NCBI GenBank assembly: GCA_936440205.1
Contig: OW387135.1
Span: 37,860,792-37,924,791, forward strand
Length of the DNA: 64,000 nt
Reading direction: 5' to 3'
Source of the DNA: Lepidonotus clava
Taxonomy: Eukaryota; Annelida; Polychaeta; Phyllodocida; Polynoidae
Part shown: positions 25,794 to 33,000 of the stretch, piece by piece
How the letters are laid out: each line of letters starts with the position of its first letter
Position numbering within the stretch: the stretch's first letter is position 1
Made by a program: the position numbers and the translations under genes
The notes under the pieces: model-generated
Databases searched by the model: none
The model's input: only the letters and a program-made list of their open reading frames with translations
What the model was told of the DNA's origin: nothing

Positions 25794-27172
25794 TCAGTCA
25801 TCGAAGTTGGCGAAGTCTTCATCAGCTGGGTCGTCTGGGTCATCCATGTCCGCGTCAAGCTCGTCATCGGAGACAGGTGGCGCATCCTGTGGTGGTTGAT
25901 GTCCTTCAACCAACTCTGCTGGGTCAACTGCTCGGTGATCCAATGCCTTTGGTGGGTGGTAGATGTTGACGACTCTATTCAGGAAAATCATTAGAGCCTC
26001 ACCACCCAAGTAGTCAGCCTTTGCTTCTTCTATTTTGGCATTCTTGATCCGTTCTTGCAGACGCTGTGGACGCCACCTCTTATGTTGGCTGCCTTGGATA
26101 ATGGCGATTCGTGCGTTGTCGATCTCGTCCGTGAGGTAGGCCAATAGCCGGAAGATGTTGGGATGTGCGGTCAGCTGAGTGTTTATTCTCTTGTTGTACG
26201 ACTCGACATGGTTGTTGGTGCGCACATCTGCTTCGAACACATTCCACCGCTCTGGGTGGTTGTTCAGCCAGTTGCGTTCGAAGTACCTGAGGAACTTGCG
26301 CATGTCACGCACCACAAACATGGGTAGCACATCCCATCCATTTTCGCTGCTGAAGGTCCGGTAGACATCGACTACTTTGTGTAGGGGGACAAAGGGCAGT
26401 GTGTAGATGCGATGTTTCATGCTTTGCACCGTACCACGGTGGTGCGCAAACCGGGAGAGGCCCAGTCGAGAGAACAGTAATGGAAGTAGCAGCCCTGAAT
26501 CCGCACGTCTGGGAACACCTCCAACAAGCTACGGTGAATCGCACGTTCAAAGTCCACCAAAACTCGAGGGGGGTTGAAGCGCATACCGAGCTCCACTGCC
26601 TTGTCCTGCAACAGCCGGAAGAGACGAGTGTACCTAGTGCTGTTCTTACCGGGCAAGAGGCAGTACAGGATTGGGATGACGGTGGACTTGACCAAAGCGT
26701 GGATGATGAAGAGTTGTGAGAACAGGGTAGGGCAACTTCGAAAGGTACCATCCATGTGCACCCGACGCGAGTCACACATCAGGGCAAAACTGTCCTTGTC
26801 CCCGACCACAAGGATCCGATCCTCCGCTCCGTCATCGATTAGGACGTTGTGTAGGTCCTGACAGTCGGTGAGATCGATGCCTGCCAGGGATCTTGGGAGA
26901 GGAGGCTGCTGTGTCTTCCGGATGCGTTGGAGACTAGCAGCCATACTGTAGTCGGTGGGAAGGGCATCCACGATGGCGTGACTGTCCTCCATGTGGACAA
27001 TCGGACATGTAAGTTCTTGGTAAATGGCCCTTACTGGGGTCTGAAGATCGTCCCGTGCACGCTTCCTGATCTGCGCCTTAATCTCCTCTGCCTTCCTCTT
27101 GTTGATCTCTGGGGGATGGTTGTGCCAGCCCTGGATGTTAACGTTGTCCATGTCTTCCCCGATGTAGTTTGC
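25794..27172 (-). CDS. MULE transposase, exon 2: DDE catalytic region, one frame break
   Basis: An acceptor (CCCATTTCAG) opens the exon at 27,172. The frame begins ANYIGEDMD and completes the FLYWCH finger with WHNHPPE. It continues with Mutator-like transposase signatures: VHMDGTF (first D), VDFERA (second D), GCYFHYC, and NNHVESYNKR (E). The C-terminal tail is acidic (DDELDADMDDPDDPADEDF). The frame changes once at about 26,455-26,473, just after GCYFHYC: one frame stops at 26,417, while the other, open through SRLGLSRFAHHRGTVQ, runs to the stop at 25,794. It is therefore either inactivated by a single indel or carries a sequence error; the rest looks well preserved. Mutator transposases cut and paste DNA in the nucleus. 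Confidence 0.8.
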
Positions 27173-27514
27173 CTGAAATGGGAAGAAAACCCGTGTAAGT
27201 TATTTGTGAACGTTGTTAGGTAATACAGGTGAAGAATATACACATTTTAGTTAGACTGGGTTTCAAACCAGATGTAAAGGTAGACACATGGATCAGACCT
27301 GGTTTCAGACCCAGTCTAATTGTTTAAAAATACGAATTCGATTGAATTAATGCAGTCGCCAGTGGCGCCCCCAGTGGCGAATGAATAAGTCTTATTATAA
27401 TAATGTTATTCCAATATGCCATATAACACAAAAGAGTATAACTTGCAAAAGATTTACATGGTTCAAGACCCCTGTATGAAATGCTGTCATGTTATCTTGA
27501 TAAAAATTTAATAC
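27173..27514 (-). other. Transposase intron with two palindrome copies
   Basis: The minus strand begins GTATTA and ends TTTCAG. Splicing is phase 0 and reunites the FLYWCH cysteines (exon 1) with its histidines (exon 2). Palindrome copies at about 27,253 and 27,294 lie inside. Introns are unusual in genes with histone-type 3' ends. Confidence 0.75.
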
Positions 27515-28003
27515 CTTGGCAGTACATTTGGTGACCTTGTAGTGACTGCAAATGAATTTCTGTTTCCGGTTCTCTCCAGTCCCTTGAGTACCGTTCCTGT
27601 AGAACTTGTACCCGCCGGACTTCAAAAGCAATTTACCACGTTTCCCCTCAACAAATACATGCCTCTCATCAACCCCTAACTCCTCTTGATTGTTCTGGTT
27701 CGGCCCTTCCATCAGTCGACGGCGTACGGGGCGACGAGGATGGGCGGCAGGCCATACAAGTTCAGGTGATGGAGGCGGTGGAGGTGCAGGGGCTGCCTCA
27801 GGAGTCCCTGGGGGCTGGAGTCCAGGTATGAGGGGCAACTCCTCCAGGATCAGGTCCAGGGCAGCAGGATATGGTTGTGGTGCAGCCAGTAGTTCTTGTT
27901 TGGCTTCTGGTTCCAACAGTAGTAACTCAGGTTCAGGTATATGGTTACCTTCACCTTGGTTGACTAGGTCGATGGCATCAAAGATGGCTTGTGAAAGATC
28001 CAT
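27515..28003 (-). CDS. MULE transposase, exon 1: FLYWCH zinc finger
   Basis: This is a 163-codon frame from an ATG at 28,003 to a phase-0 donor AAG|GTATTA. The N-terminus is acidic and Leu/Pro-rich (LLLLEPEAKQELLAA, APAPPPPPSPE). From about residue 113 it has a FLYWCH finger: GKLLLKSGGYKFYRNG, KQKFICSHYKVTKCTAK; the two cysteines pair with HNH in the next exon. FLYWCH fingers are typical DNA-binding heads of animal MULE transposases, and the dispersed palindrome is an obvious candidate binding site. A CCTTAAATAG box (28,037-28,046) lies about 35 bp upstream of the start. The coding exon has no palindrome. Confidence 0.8.
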
Positions 28004-28036
28004 GCTGGAATGATGACCAGTAGGAAGGGTTGACCA

Positions 28037-28046
28037 CTATTTAAGG
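28037..28046 (-). promoter_or_regulatory. TATA-like box of the transposase gene
   Basis: CCTTAAATAG on the minus strand, about 35 bp upstream of the transposase ATG. Confidence 0.35.
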
Positions 28047-28079
28047 GGAATCGATGTGCCCTTATCAACTCACTGTGCC

Positions 28080-28580
28080 GGACAACAGTAGCTCAAGGGA
28101 AGCCCTGTCGGTAGACTGGGTTTCAACCCCGACATTGACTGAGCGCGCGTCGTCGCGGTGACCGGCCGCTGTGGGTAGACTGGGTTTCAACCCCGACATT
28201 GACTGAGCGCGCGCCGTCGCGCAGACCGGCCGCTGACCGGTCGTCGAGTATCTCAGGGGAAGCCCCGTGCGTAGGCTGGGTTTCAACCCCGACATTGACT
28301 GAGCGCGCGCCTTTGCGCTGACCGGCCGCTGACCGGTCGTCGAGTATCTCAGGGGAAGCCCCGTGGGTAGGCTGGGTTTCAACCCCGACATTGAATGAGC
28401 GCGCGCCGTCGCGCTGACCGGCCGCTGACCGGTCGTCGAGTATCTTAGTGGAAGCCCCGTGGGTACACTGGGTTTCAACCCCGACATTGACTGAGCGGTG
28501 CCTATCGCTGGTCAGACTGGGTTTGAAAACAAGTCTGAGCGGTGCCTGCCGCTGGTCAGACTGGGTTTGAAAACAAGTCG
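28080..28580. repeat. 96-bp tandem repeat in the divergent promoter region
   Basis: Units beginning at about 28,174, 28,270, 28,366 and 28,462 are spaced exactly 96 bp, with a shorter copy at 28,111. Each carries a palindrome half (GACTGGGTTTCAACCCCGAC) and GACCGGCCGCTGACCGGTCG, itself a near-palindrome. The array separates the transposase (-) from gene A (+). The 140- and 191-codon antisense frames here are artefacts of the repeat. Confidence 0.9.
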
Positions 28581-28639
28581 CTAGCACAGGCAAATTTGAT
28601 TTTATAGTTTGGAGGCAATTTGATTTATGGACAGCAACA

Positions 28640-29095
28640 ATGGCAAATCGAAACATTCCTTCATCTCTAATCAATGCCAGGGTTCTGCGTGCCACCATGC
28701 CAATCTCATTGGATCGTCATATCAGACGAGTGCTTAGAACTGTGGGACCTAGTAGACTCTACATTGTCATAGAGTCTAGTGTAGATCCATTCCACATGGT
28801 TGTCCAGTACCGTGACCACCTGTACGACCTACCAGACTGGGGTACATGGACCGAGTTCCAAGTTGCCATGTTTGAAGACTTCAGAAATCTTCTTGATCCA
28901 GACATGTCCCTGCGCCTACCACAGTACCAGTATAGAATGACATTTGACCTAGATGTTTTCACTATCAGAAGCCCTCTGCATGATGAACTCTTATATTTAG
29001 AGGCGTGGGACTATCACCCCTTCTTGGCGGACCTGATACAGAGAGATCAAGAGGAGAAGAGGATGCAAGAACAACGTTGGACACGTGGGAACTAA
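28640..29095 (+). CDS. Gene A: orphan paralog family, 151 aa
   Basis: Intronless frame from an ATG in the context ACAATGGC, shared with genes B and C. It starts MANRNIPSSLINARVLRA and ends RDQEEKRMQEQRWTRGN. It shares with B and C a basic stretch (HIRRVLR), the core LLDPDMSLRLPQYQY, a SPLHDEL motif and a charged helical C-terminus. It has no cysteines, signal peptide or membrane segment, so it is probably intracellular. I do not recognise the family. Its histone-type stem-loop follows 26 nt after the stop. Three related copies in one cassette argue for a selected function. Confidence 0.7.
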   Translation: MANRNIPSSLINARVLRATMPISLDRHIRRVLRTVGPSRLYIVIESSVDPFHMVVQYRDHLYDLPDWGTWTEFQVAMFEDFRNLLDPDMSLRLPQYQYRMTFDLDVFTIRSPLHDELLYLEAWDYHPFLADLIQRDQEEKRMQEQRWTRGN

Positions 29096-29121
29096 TACCC
29101 ACATTCCCCGACTTGTACAAC

Positions 29122-29137
29122 GGCCCTTTTCAGGGCC
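29122..29137 (+). terminator. Histone-type 3' stem-loop of gene A
   Basis: GGCCCTTTTCAGGGCC preceded by CAAC and followed by AACCATT, 26 nt after the stop. CAAAAAAGTTAC follows about 10 nt downstream, where histone pre-mRNAs carry their downstream element. No AATAAA within 60 nt. Confidence 0.88.
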
Positions 29138-29220
29138 AACCATTTTACAAAAAAGTTACTTTCACTCAAACAATGCAAGTTTGACAGCGCGTCTGCACGC
29201 GTCGTCAAAGCCACTTTGAT

Positions 29221-29245
29221 TAGACCTGGTTTCAGACCAGGTCTA
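29221..29245. repeat. Near-perfect palindrome variant with paired arm changes
   Basis: The left arm TAGACCTGGTTT and right arm AGACCAGGTCTA carry matched CC/GG changes relative to the common form, with one unpaired inner position. Confidence 0.85.
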
Positions 29246-29437
29246 GAAAAAAAAAAAGGCCTGGGTTTCAAACACAGTCTACCATAATCTTTATTAGTAA
29301 TATATTGGGGTCGGGGGGGGGGGGTGGTTGCAAGCTCGACCTGCTACCTAGACTGGGTCGCGCCGGGGACGTCGCGCCATGTCAACCTGCATGACACGAG
29401 TCTCTCAAGTACGGTCCATGCATGGTGATGTCGGCCA

Positions 29438-29446
29438 CATAAATAG
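29438..29446 (+). promoter_or_regulatory. TATA-like box of gene B
   Basis: CATAAATAG about 80 bp upstream of the gene B ATG; a palindrome half (TAGACTGGGCTTGAAAC) lies between it and the ATG. Confidence 0.4.
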
Positions 29447-29525
29447 CAGCGCTGCACCGTTAGCGCATCCATTGTGACTCATAGACTGGGCTTGAAACAT
29501 TACCGACCTAAAAATCAACAACAAC

Positions 29526-30038
29526 ATGGCTAGAATGTTTAATGGGTATAACATGATTCCGAACATGGGTCCTAGGAGACCCTCCAGGTTGCGGAGGGTT
29601 CCTCCTCGATTTAACTATTCAAGGATTCTCCGTGACTGCTAGCCCCACGCATTAAGTATGCATGACATGCTTGCCGTGAGACGTATGGCAGGAATTACGG
29701 GACGGATCTACAGGGTGATTGAAATGACCCAGGATCCATTATACATCTTGGCAGAGTACAACAACCAGCTATTTGAACTGCCTGCTTGGGGTACTTGGTC
29801 TGATTTCCTGACATCCATTTTCCAGCACTTCCAGTACTTGCTGGACCCTGACATGTCACTGCGTCTTCCCCAGTACCAGTATGAACTGAGTTATGATTTG
29901 GGCGTATTTGAAATAATAAGCCCGTTGTACAAAGATGTACTAACTTTGGAAGAGTATGAATACGTAGCCTTCTTGAGCACCTTGATCAAGCGGGACCAAG
30001 AAGCGCAGACAATGCAGGATCAAACCCGTGTCAACTAA
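29526..30038 (+). pseudogene. Gene B: paralog of A and C with an early in-frame stop
   Basis: An ATG at 29,526 in the shared context ACAACATGGC begins a frame aligning with A and C (MARMF..., FNYSRILR). An in-frame TAG occurs at codon 39 (29,640), and the same frame then continues to 30,038. If translation restarts at the ATG at 29,658, a 126-aa protein results that keeps LLDPDMSLRLPQYQY, ISPLYKDVL and the charged tail RDQEAQTMQDQ. So B is a recently damaged paralog, an N-terminally shortened functional one, or uses readthrough. The core is as well preserved as in A, and its stem-loop survives with one loop change. Confidence 0.6.
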
Positions 30039-30067
30039 GCCGATTCTACAGCTACATATCACCAAAC

Positions 30068-30083
30068 GGCCCTTTTAAGGGCC
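30068..30083 (+). terminator. Histone-type 3' stem-loop of gene B, loop variant
   Basis: GGCCCTTTTAAGGGCC followed by AACCATT, 29 nt after the stop. The stem is perfect; one loop base differs from the C seen in the other four. CAAAGTTGTC follows about 9 nt downstream. Confidence 0.82.
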
Positions 30084-30104
30084 AACCATTGAAACAAAGT
30101 TGTC

Positions 30105-30880
30105 TTTTTCCAAATACGTTATAAGGTCCCAAATTTGTTAGACTGGATTTGAAACCCAGTCTAACCGTGCCGGGTAGACTGGGTTTCAAACCCGGTTTGG
30201 CCACATATGAAAAGAATGAATGTGGTTAGACCGGAGCGCCTAATTTACACATAGTAGACTGGGTCTACTATGTTTCAAATCTGGGAAAAAAAATTGGGGA
30301 ATTTTTTGGGTTTGAAACTTTCATCGCTGTTTTAAGAAAGAGCAAATACACTATAACATTGGATATCGATAGTGGCTCCGCCAGTGGTCGGTTGACCAGT
30401 GGCGCCGCCAGTGGGGACTTATAGAAGATCTTTTTCTATGTGTCTGACTTATCAAATTTTTCCAAGTACGTTATAAGGTCCCAAATTTGTTAGACTGGAT
30501 TTGAAACCCAGTCTTACCGCGCCTAATTTAAACCGGGTAGACGGGTTGTCGATTGTTAGACTGGATTTGAAACCCAGTCTAACCGCGCCTAATTTAAACC
30601 GGGTAGACTGGGGTTCAAACCCGGTTTGGCCACATATGAAAAGAATAAATGTGGTTAGACCGGAGCGCCTAATTTACACATAGTAGACTGAGTTCTACTA
30701 TGTTTCAAATCTGGGAAAAAAAAGTGGGGAATTTTTTGGGTGACTGTTTTAAGAAAAAGCAAATAAACTATAACATTGGATATCGACAGTGGCTCCGCCA
30801 GTGGTCGGTTGACCAGTGGCGCCGCGAGGGGTGACTTATAGAAGATCTTTTTCTATGTGTCTGACTTATCAAATTAGCGC
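30105..30880 (+). repeat. Direct duplication between genes B and C
   Basis: A block starting CCAAATACGTTATAAGGTCC (about 30,110 and 30,465) is repeated about 355 bp apart. It includes palindrome copies, a TAGTAGACTG dyad and the CCGCCAGTGG motif. The copies are similar but not identical. Confidence 0.85.
30139..30163. repeat. Palindrome copy downstream of gene B
   Basis: The left arm TAGACTGGATTT and right arm AAACCCAGTCTA flank a G; one arm has an unmatched A. The same variant recurs about 355 bp further on as part of a larger duplication. Confidence 0.85.
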
Positions 30881-30974
30881 CAATATGCTAGAATTAAACC
30901 TCACTTCTAATGAGGTTTAATGAGGGTTGGTGGGGGTGTATGGCATGAGAAAAGCAACTTTTGACGAGTTTGTT

Positions 30975-30990
30975 GGCCCTGAAAAGGGCC
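30975..30990 (-). terminator. Histone-type 3' stem-loop of gene C
   Basis: The minus strand reads GGCCCTTTTCAGGGCC followed by AACAAAC, 30 nt after the stop of gene C. CAAAAGTTGC follows about 11 nt downstream. Confidence 0.88.
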
Positions 30991-31020
30991 TTTTATATAA
31001 CAAATGTTTAGGCTTGCACA

Positions 31021-31503
31021 CTACTCATTCCTGGTCCACTCTTGTTCCTTTTCTTTTTGGGCTGCCCTGTCATAGTCCACCATGTTTGACACGAATAGAA
31101 TGTACGCGTCCATGTCTATGATTATCACGTCATCATACATTGGACTCGAGATCTGGAAGTCGCCATCGAAGTCGCCAGCTTCATACCGCAGGTGGTACCG
31201 GTACCGTGGAAGTCTGAGGTCCATGCCAGGATCCAATAGGTCACGAAAGTCCTGTTGCATGCTCATTTGAAAAAAGAACCAGTCTGGCCAGTTTGTGAAC
31301 TCGTACTCTGTATCTCTGTATTCTATACACAGGTAGTAAGGATTCTCGTGGAACTCCACCTGCCTGTAAATACTGCCCCCGGTGTGGCGCATGGTACGCC
31401 GGAATCCCCGCATGACACGCCTCACATGGTCAGCGACTGATTCTGGCCTCAAGGCGCGGAGTAACCTGGAATGGTTTAAGCTATTAGGGATGTACCTCGC
31501 CAT
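31021..31503 (-). CDS. Gene C: orphan paralog family, 160 aa
   Basis: I start the protein at the ATG at 31,503 (MARYIPNSLNHSRLLRAL) because it aligns with gene A and has the same ACAACATGGC context; an ATG four codons upstream is also open. Shared family features are DHVRRVMR, LLDPGMDLRLPRYRY, SSPMYDDV and the charged C-terminus QKEKEQEWTRNE. It has an extra segment (RRTMRHTGG) that A lacks. Intronless, with a TATAAA box about 45 bp upstream and a stem-loop 30 nt after the stop. Function unknown. It is the most diverged of the three copies. Confidence 0.7.
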   Translation of the reverse strand: MARYIPNSLNHSRLLRALRPESVADHVRRVMRGFRRTMRHTGGSIYRQVEFHENPYYLCIEYRDTEYEFTNWPDWFFFQMSMQQDFRDLLDPGMDLRLPRYRYHLRYEAGDFDGDFQISSPMYDDVIIIDMDAYILFVSNMVDYDRAAQKEKEQEWTRNE

Positions 31504-31546
31504 GTTGTCGATCAATACAGTGTATTAGGGAAGTCTATAACAGATG

Positions 31547-31554
31547 TTTATAAA
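31547..31554 (-). promoter_or_regulatory. TATA box of gene C
   Basis: The minus strand reads GGCTTTATAAAC about 45 bp upstream of the chosen ATG. Confidence 0.5.
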
Positions 31555-31589
31555 GCCTGTACTTGTCAACATTCACTCAGGTAGCCCTT

Positions 31590-32040
31590 ATCGACTCACA
31601 CGACTGAGCGCGTGCCGTCGCGCTGACCGCCGCTGGCCGAGTATCTCAGGGGAAGCCCCGTGGGTAGACTGGGTTTCAAACCCGGTTTGGCAGCATATGA
31701 AAAAAAAAAAATGTGGTTAGACCGGAGCGCCTTATTTACACAGGGTAGACTGGGTTTCAAATCTGGGGGGAAAAAAGACAATGGTTAGACCGCGTTTCAA
31801 ACCCGGTCTTCCAGGCGCGCCTATGTGAAACAGGGTAGACTGGGTTTCAAACCCGGTGTGGCCGCAGGGGGGGGGGGGGAGGGGGACATGCCGCCTATGT
31901 TGGAGTATAGCCCGCCGGCGTGACCGGCCGCTGGCCGAGTATCTCAGGGGGTAGACTGGGTTTCAAACCCGGTGTGGCCGCAGGGGGGGGGGAGGGGGAC
32001 ATGCCGCCTATGTTGGAGTATAGCCCGCCGGCGTACCATA
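31590..32040. repeat. Palindrome-rich duplicated block at the cassette's right side
   Basis: Four or five palindrome copies (about 31,665, 31,745, 31,787, 31,833, 31,953) alternate with a poly-G segment followed by ACATGCCGCCTATGTTGGAG, present twice about 120 bp apart. A truncated relative of the 28-kb tandem unit lies at 31,600-31,660. Confidence 0.8.
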
Positions 32041-32148
32041 TGTGCGCACGGTCTTACCATCGGGATCCTCATTTTGAGGGAGTTAGTCACCACTGCACCG
32101 GGGTACCAATTTTGACCATTCTAGTCAACGCTTTCAACTCCAGTCTAA

Positions 32149-32875
32149 ACACACCCGGCGGGGGGTGGGTTGGGGGACCCTCGACCCGAGCTCCTTCCAC
32201 AAACATTCCCGGATTATCCTCTGTAAACACGTTGACTAGTGAGGAGTTCCCCTATTGTCATGTATCTGCCGACCGAGGCCTTTATCGTAGATAGGGTGCT
32301 AAGTAAACAGCCGATCATTGGTATCCCTAGTAGGGGATTCATAAACCATGAACAACTCCCGGCAGCCTGCATGGCAGGGGAATGCGGCAGGGGTGGTGGA
32401 GTGGTGCAGAGATAGATGCCTATGTCAGCGATGCCCACACAGATTAAGGGGTATTCACACCATACGCGCTGCCACACGGAATACTTTAATTCGGGGCGGG
32501 GCGCACCATTTTCGTTTTGCCGCGCTGAGCCGCGCCGACCGCATCTAGTTTATATAGAACTTTACCGGTTTACAAATGACTAGTGCTGCGCGGCGTCCAG
32601 CGCGTGGAGGCAGTCGGATTGGGCGATAAAAGGTAAGAGGGGTGTGACAGGTAGGGTATCCCCACCCACCTCAGTTAGGATCCCGCCACCCTGGAGGCCG
32701 GGATCACCCACCAACAGTACTAAACTGTAGACTTGGAGTAACTGCTAGGTGCCCAGGCTTATTCTTCACACGGGACTCTTGGCACCTTCAAACTTCAGTC
32801 GAGGCCTAGAGCCACAAAAGGACATTTTGGTCGTCAGATATACTCAGTTACTGGACCCACGGTCAGACCACCAAG
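32149..32875 (+). promoter_or_regulatory. Probable promoter and 5' leader of the DEG/ENaC mosaic gene
   Basis: This is GC-richer DNA between the last palindrome copy and the first coding exon of the large plus-strand gene. GATAAAAG at 32,625-32,632 is a possible TATA box. No other gene is supported. The cassette therefore ends within about 700 bp of a host start codon. Confidence 0.35.
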
Positions 32876-33000
32876 ATGTCGGCGGAAAAGGAGGAAGGGG
32901 AGCATCTCAGCTTCAAGATGAAGTTGTTCCTCTTCCTGGATTCAACAACCTTCCACGGCCTAAGATACGTCTCCGATAGACAGGGCAGGATGATACGAAG
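32876..33000 (+). CDS. Exon 1: DEG/ENaC N-terminus with HG motif
   Basis: Starts [16 protein letters not shown] and contains [20 protein letters not shown]. The His-Gly pair before TM1 is the conserved gating motif of DEG/ENaC channels. It ends AG|GTCATT in phase 2, joining TM1 as R-LTW. The donor is weak apart from its GT. Confidence 0.8.

Larger units (their letters stand above)
20298..32148. mobile_element. Large six-gene MULE-type cassette marked by a dispersed palindrome
   Basis: The limits are the first and last recognisable copies of the 25-bp palindrome. Inside are gene E (+), gene D (-), a FLYWCH/MULE transposase (-) and paralogs A (+), B (+) and C (-), separated by short tandem repeats. 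Five genes end in a histone-type stem-loop. GC content is higher than on either side. The transposase makes a Mutator-like DNA transposon the best reading. Long terminal inverted repeats could not be shown, so true ends and target duplications are unknown. I see no polymerase, integrase, packaging ATPase, capsid or envelope gene, so nothing supports a viral or Polinton origin. Confidence 0.6.
20298..32148. repeat. Dispersed 25-bp palindrome, at least 45 full or partial copies
   Basis: The full unit is the half-site TAGACTGGGTTT, one central C or G, and the mirror AAACCCAGTCTA. Copies lie for example near 20,471, 20,509, 20,751, 20,791, 21,013, 22,334, 23,478, 24,868, 27,253, 28,176, 29,221, 30,139, 31,665, 31,833 and 31,953. 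All are intergenic or intronic, none in coding exons, and I see none elsewhere in the window. Several variants change both arms together: 20,751-20,775 has T in one arm and A at the mirrored site, and 29,221-29,245 has matched C and G changes. Confidence 0.9.

Noticed and set aside
28065-28698. 140- and 191-codon minus-strand repeat proteins
   Set aside because: Periodic translation of the 96-bp tandem repeat in the transposase/gene A intergenic region.
23653-30990. Histone gene cluster, suggested by the stem-loops
   Set aside because: None of the adjacent frames encodes a histone fold or histone-like tail; proteins D, A, B and C are unrelated to H1, H2A, H2B, H3 or H4.
20298-32148. CRISPR-like array (regular repeats with spacers)
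   Set aside because: Spacing between palindromes is irregular, copies occur in both orientations and in introns, and the genome is an animal's; no cas-like genes.
20298-32148. Integrated DNA virus or Polinton
   Set aside because: No polymerase, integrase, packaging ATPase, protease, capsid or envelope protein is recognisable. The only identifiable enzyme is a MULE transposase. The orphan genes leave the question open but give no positive support.
20298-32148. Palindrome as an RNA polymerase III B box (GGTTCRANNC)
   Set aside because: GGGTTTCAAACCC resembles it only loosely, lacks the required spacing and has no A box or T-run terminator nearby.
20106-32262. Terminal inverted repeat of the cassette (CTCGCTAGTCAACGT left, ACGTTGACTAGTGAG right)
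   Set aside because: About 14 of 15 bases match in inverse orientation, but similarity does not extend, and the same CTAGTCAACG occurs again at 32,121 in direct orientation. Too weak to call element ends.
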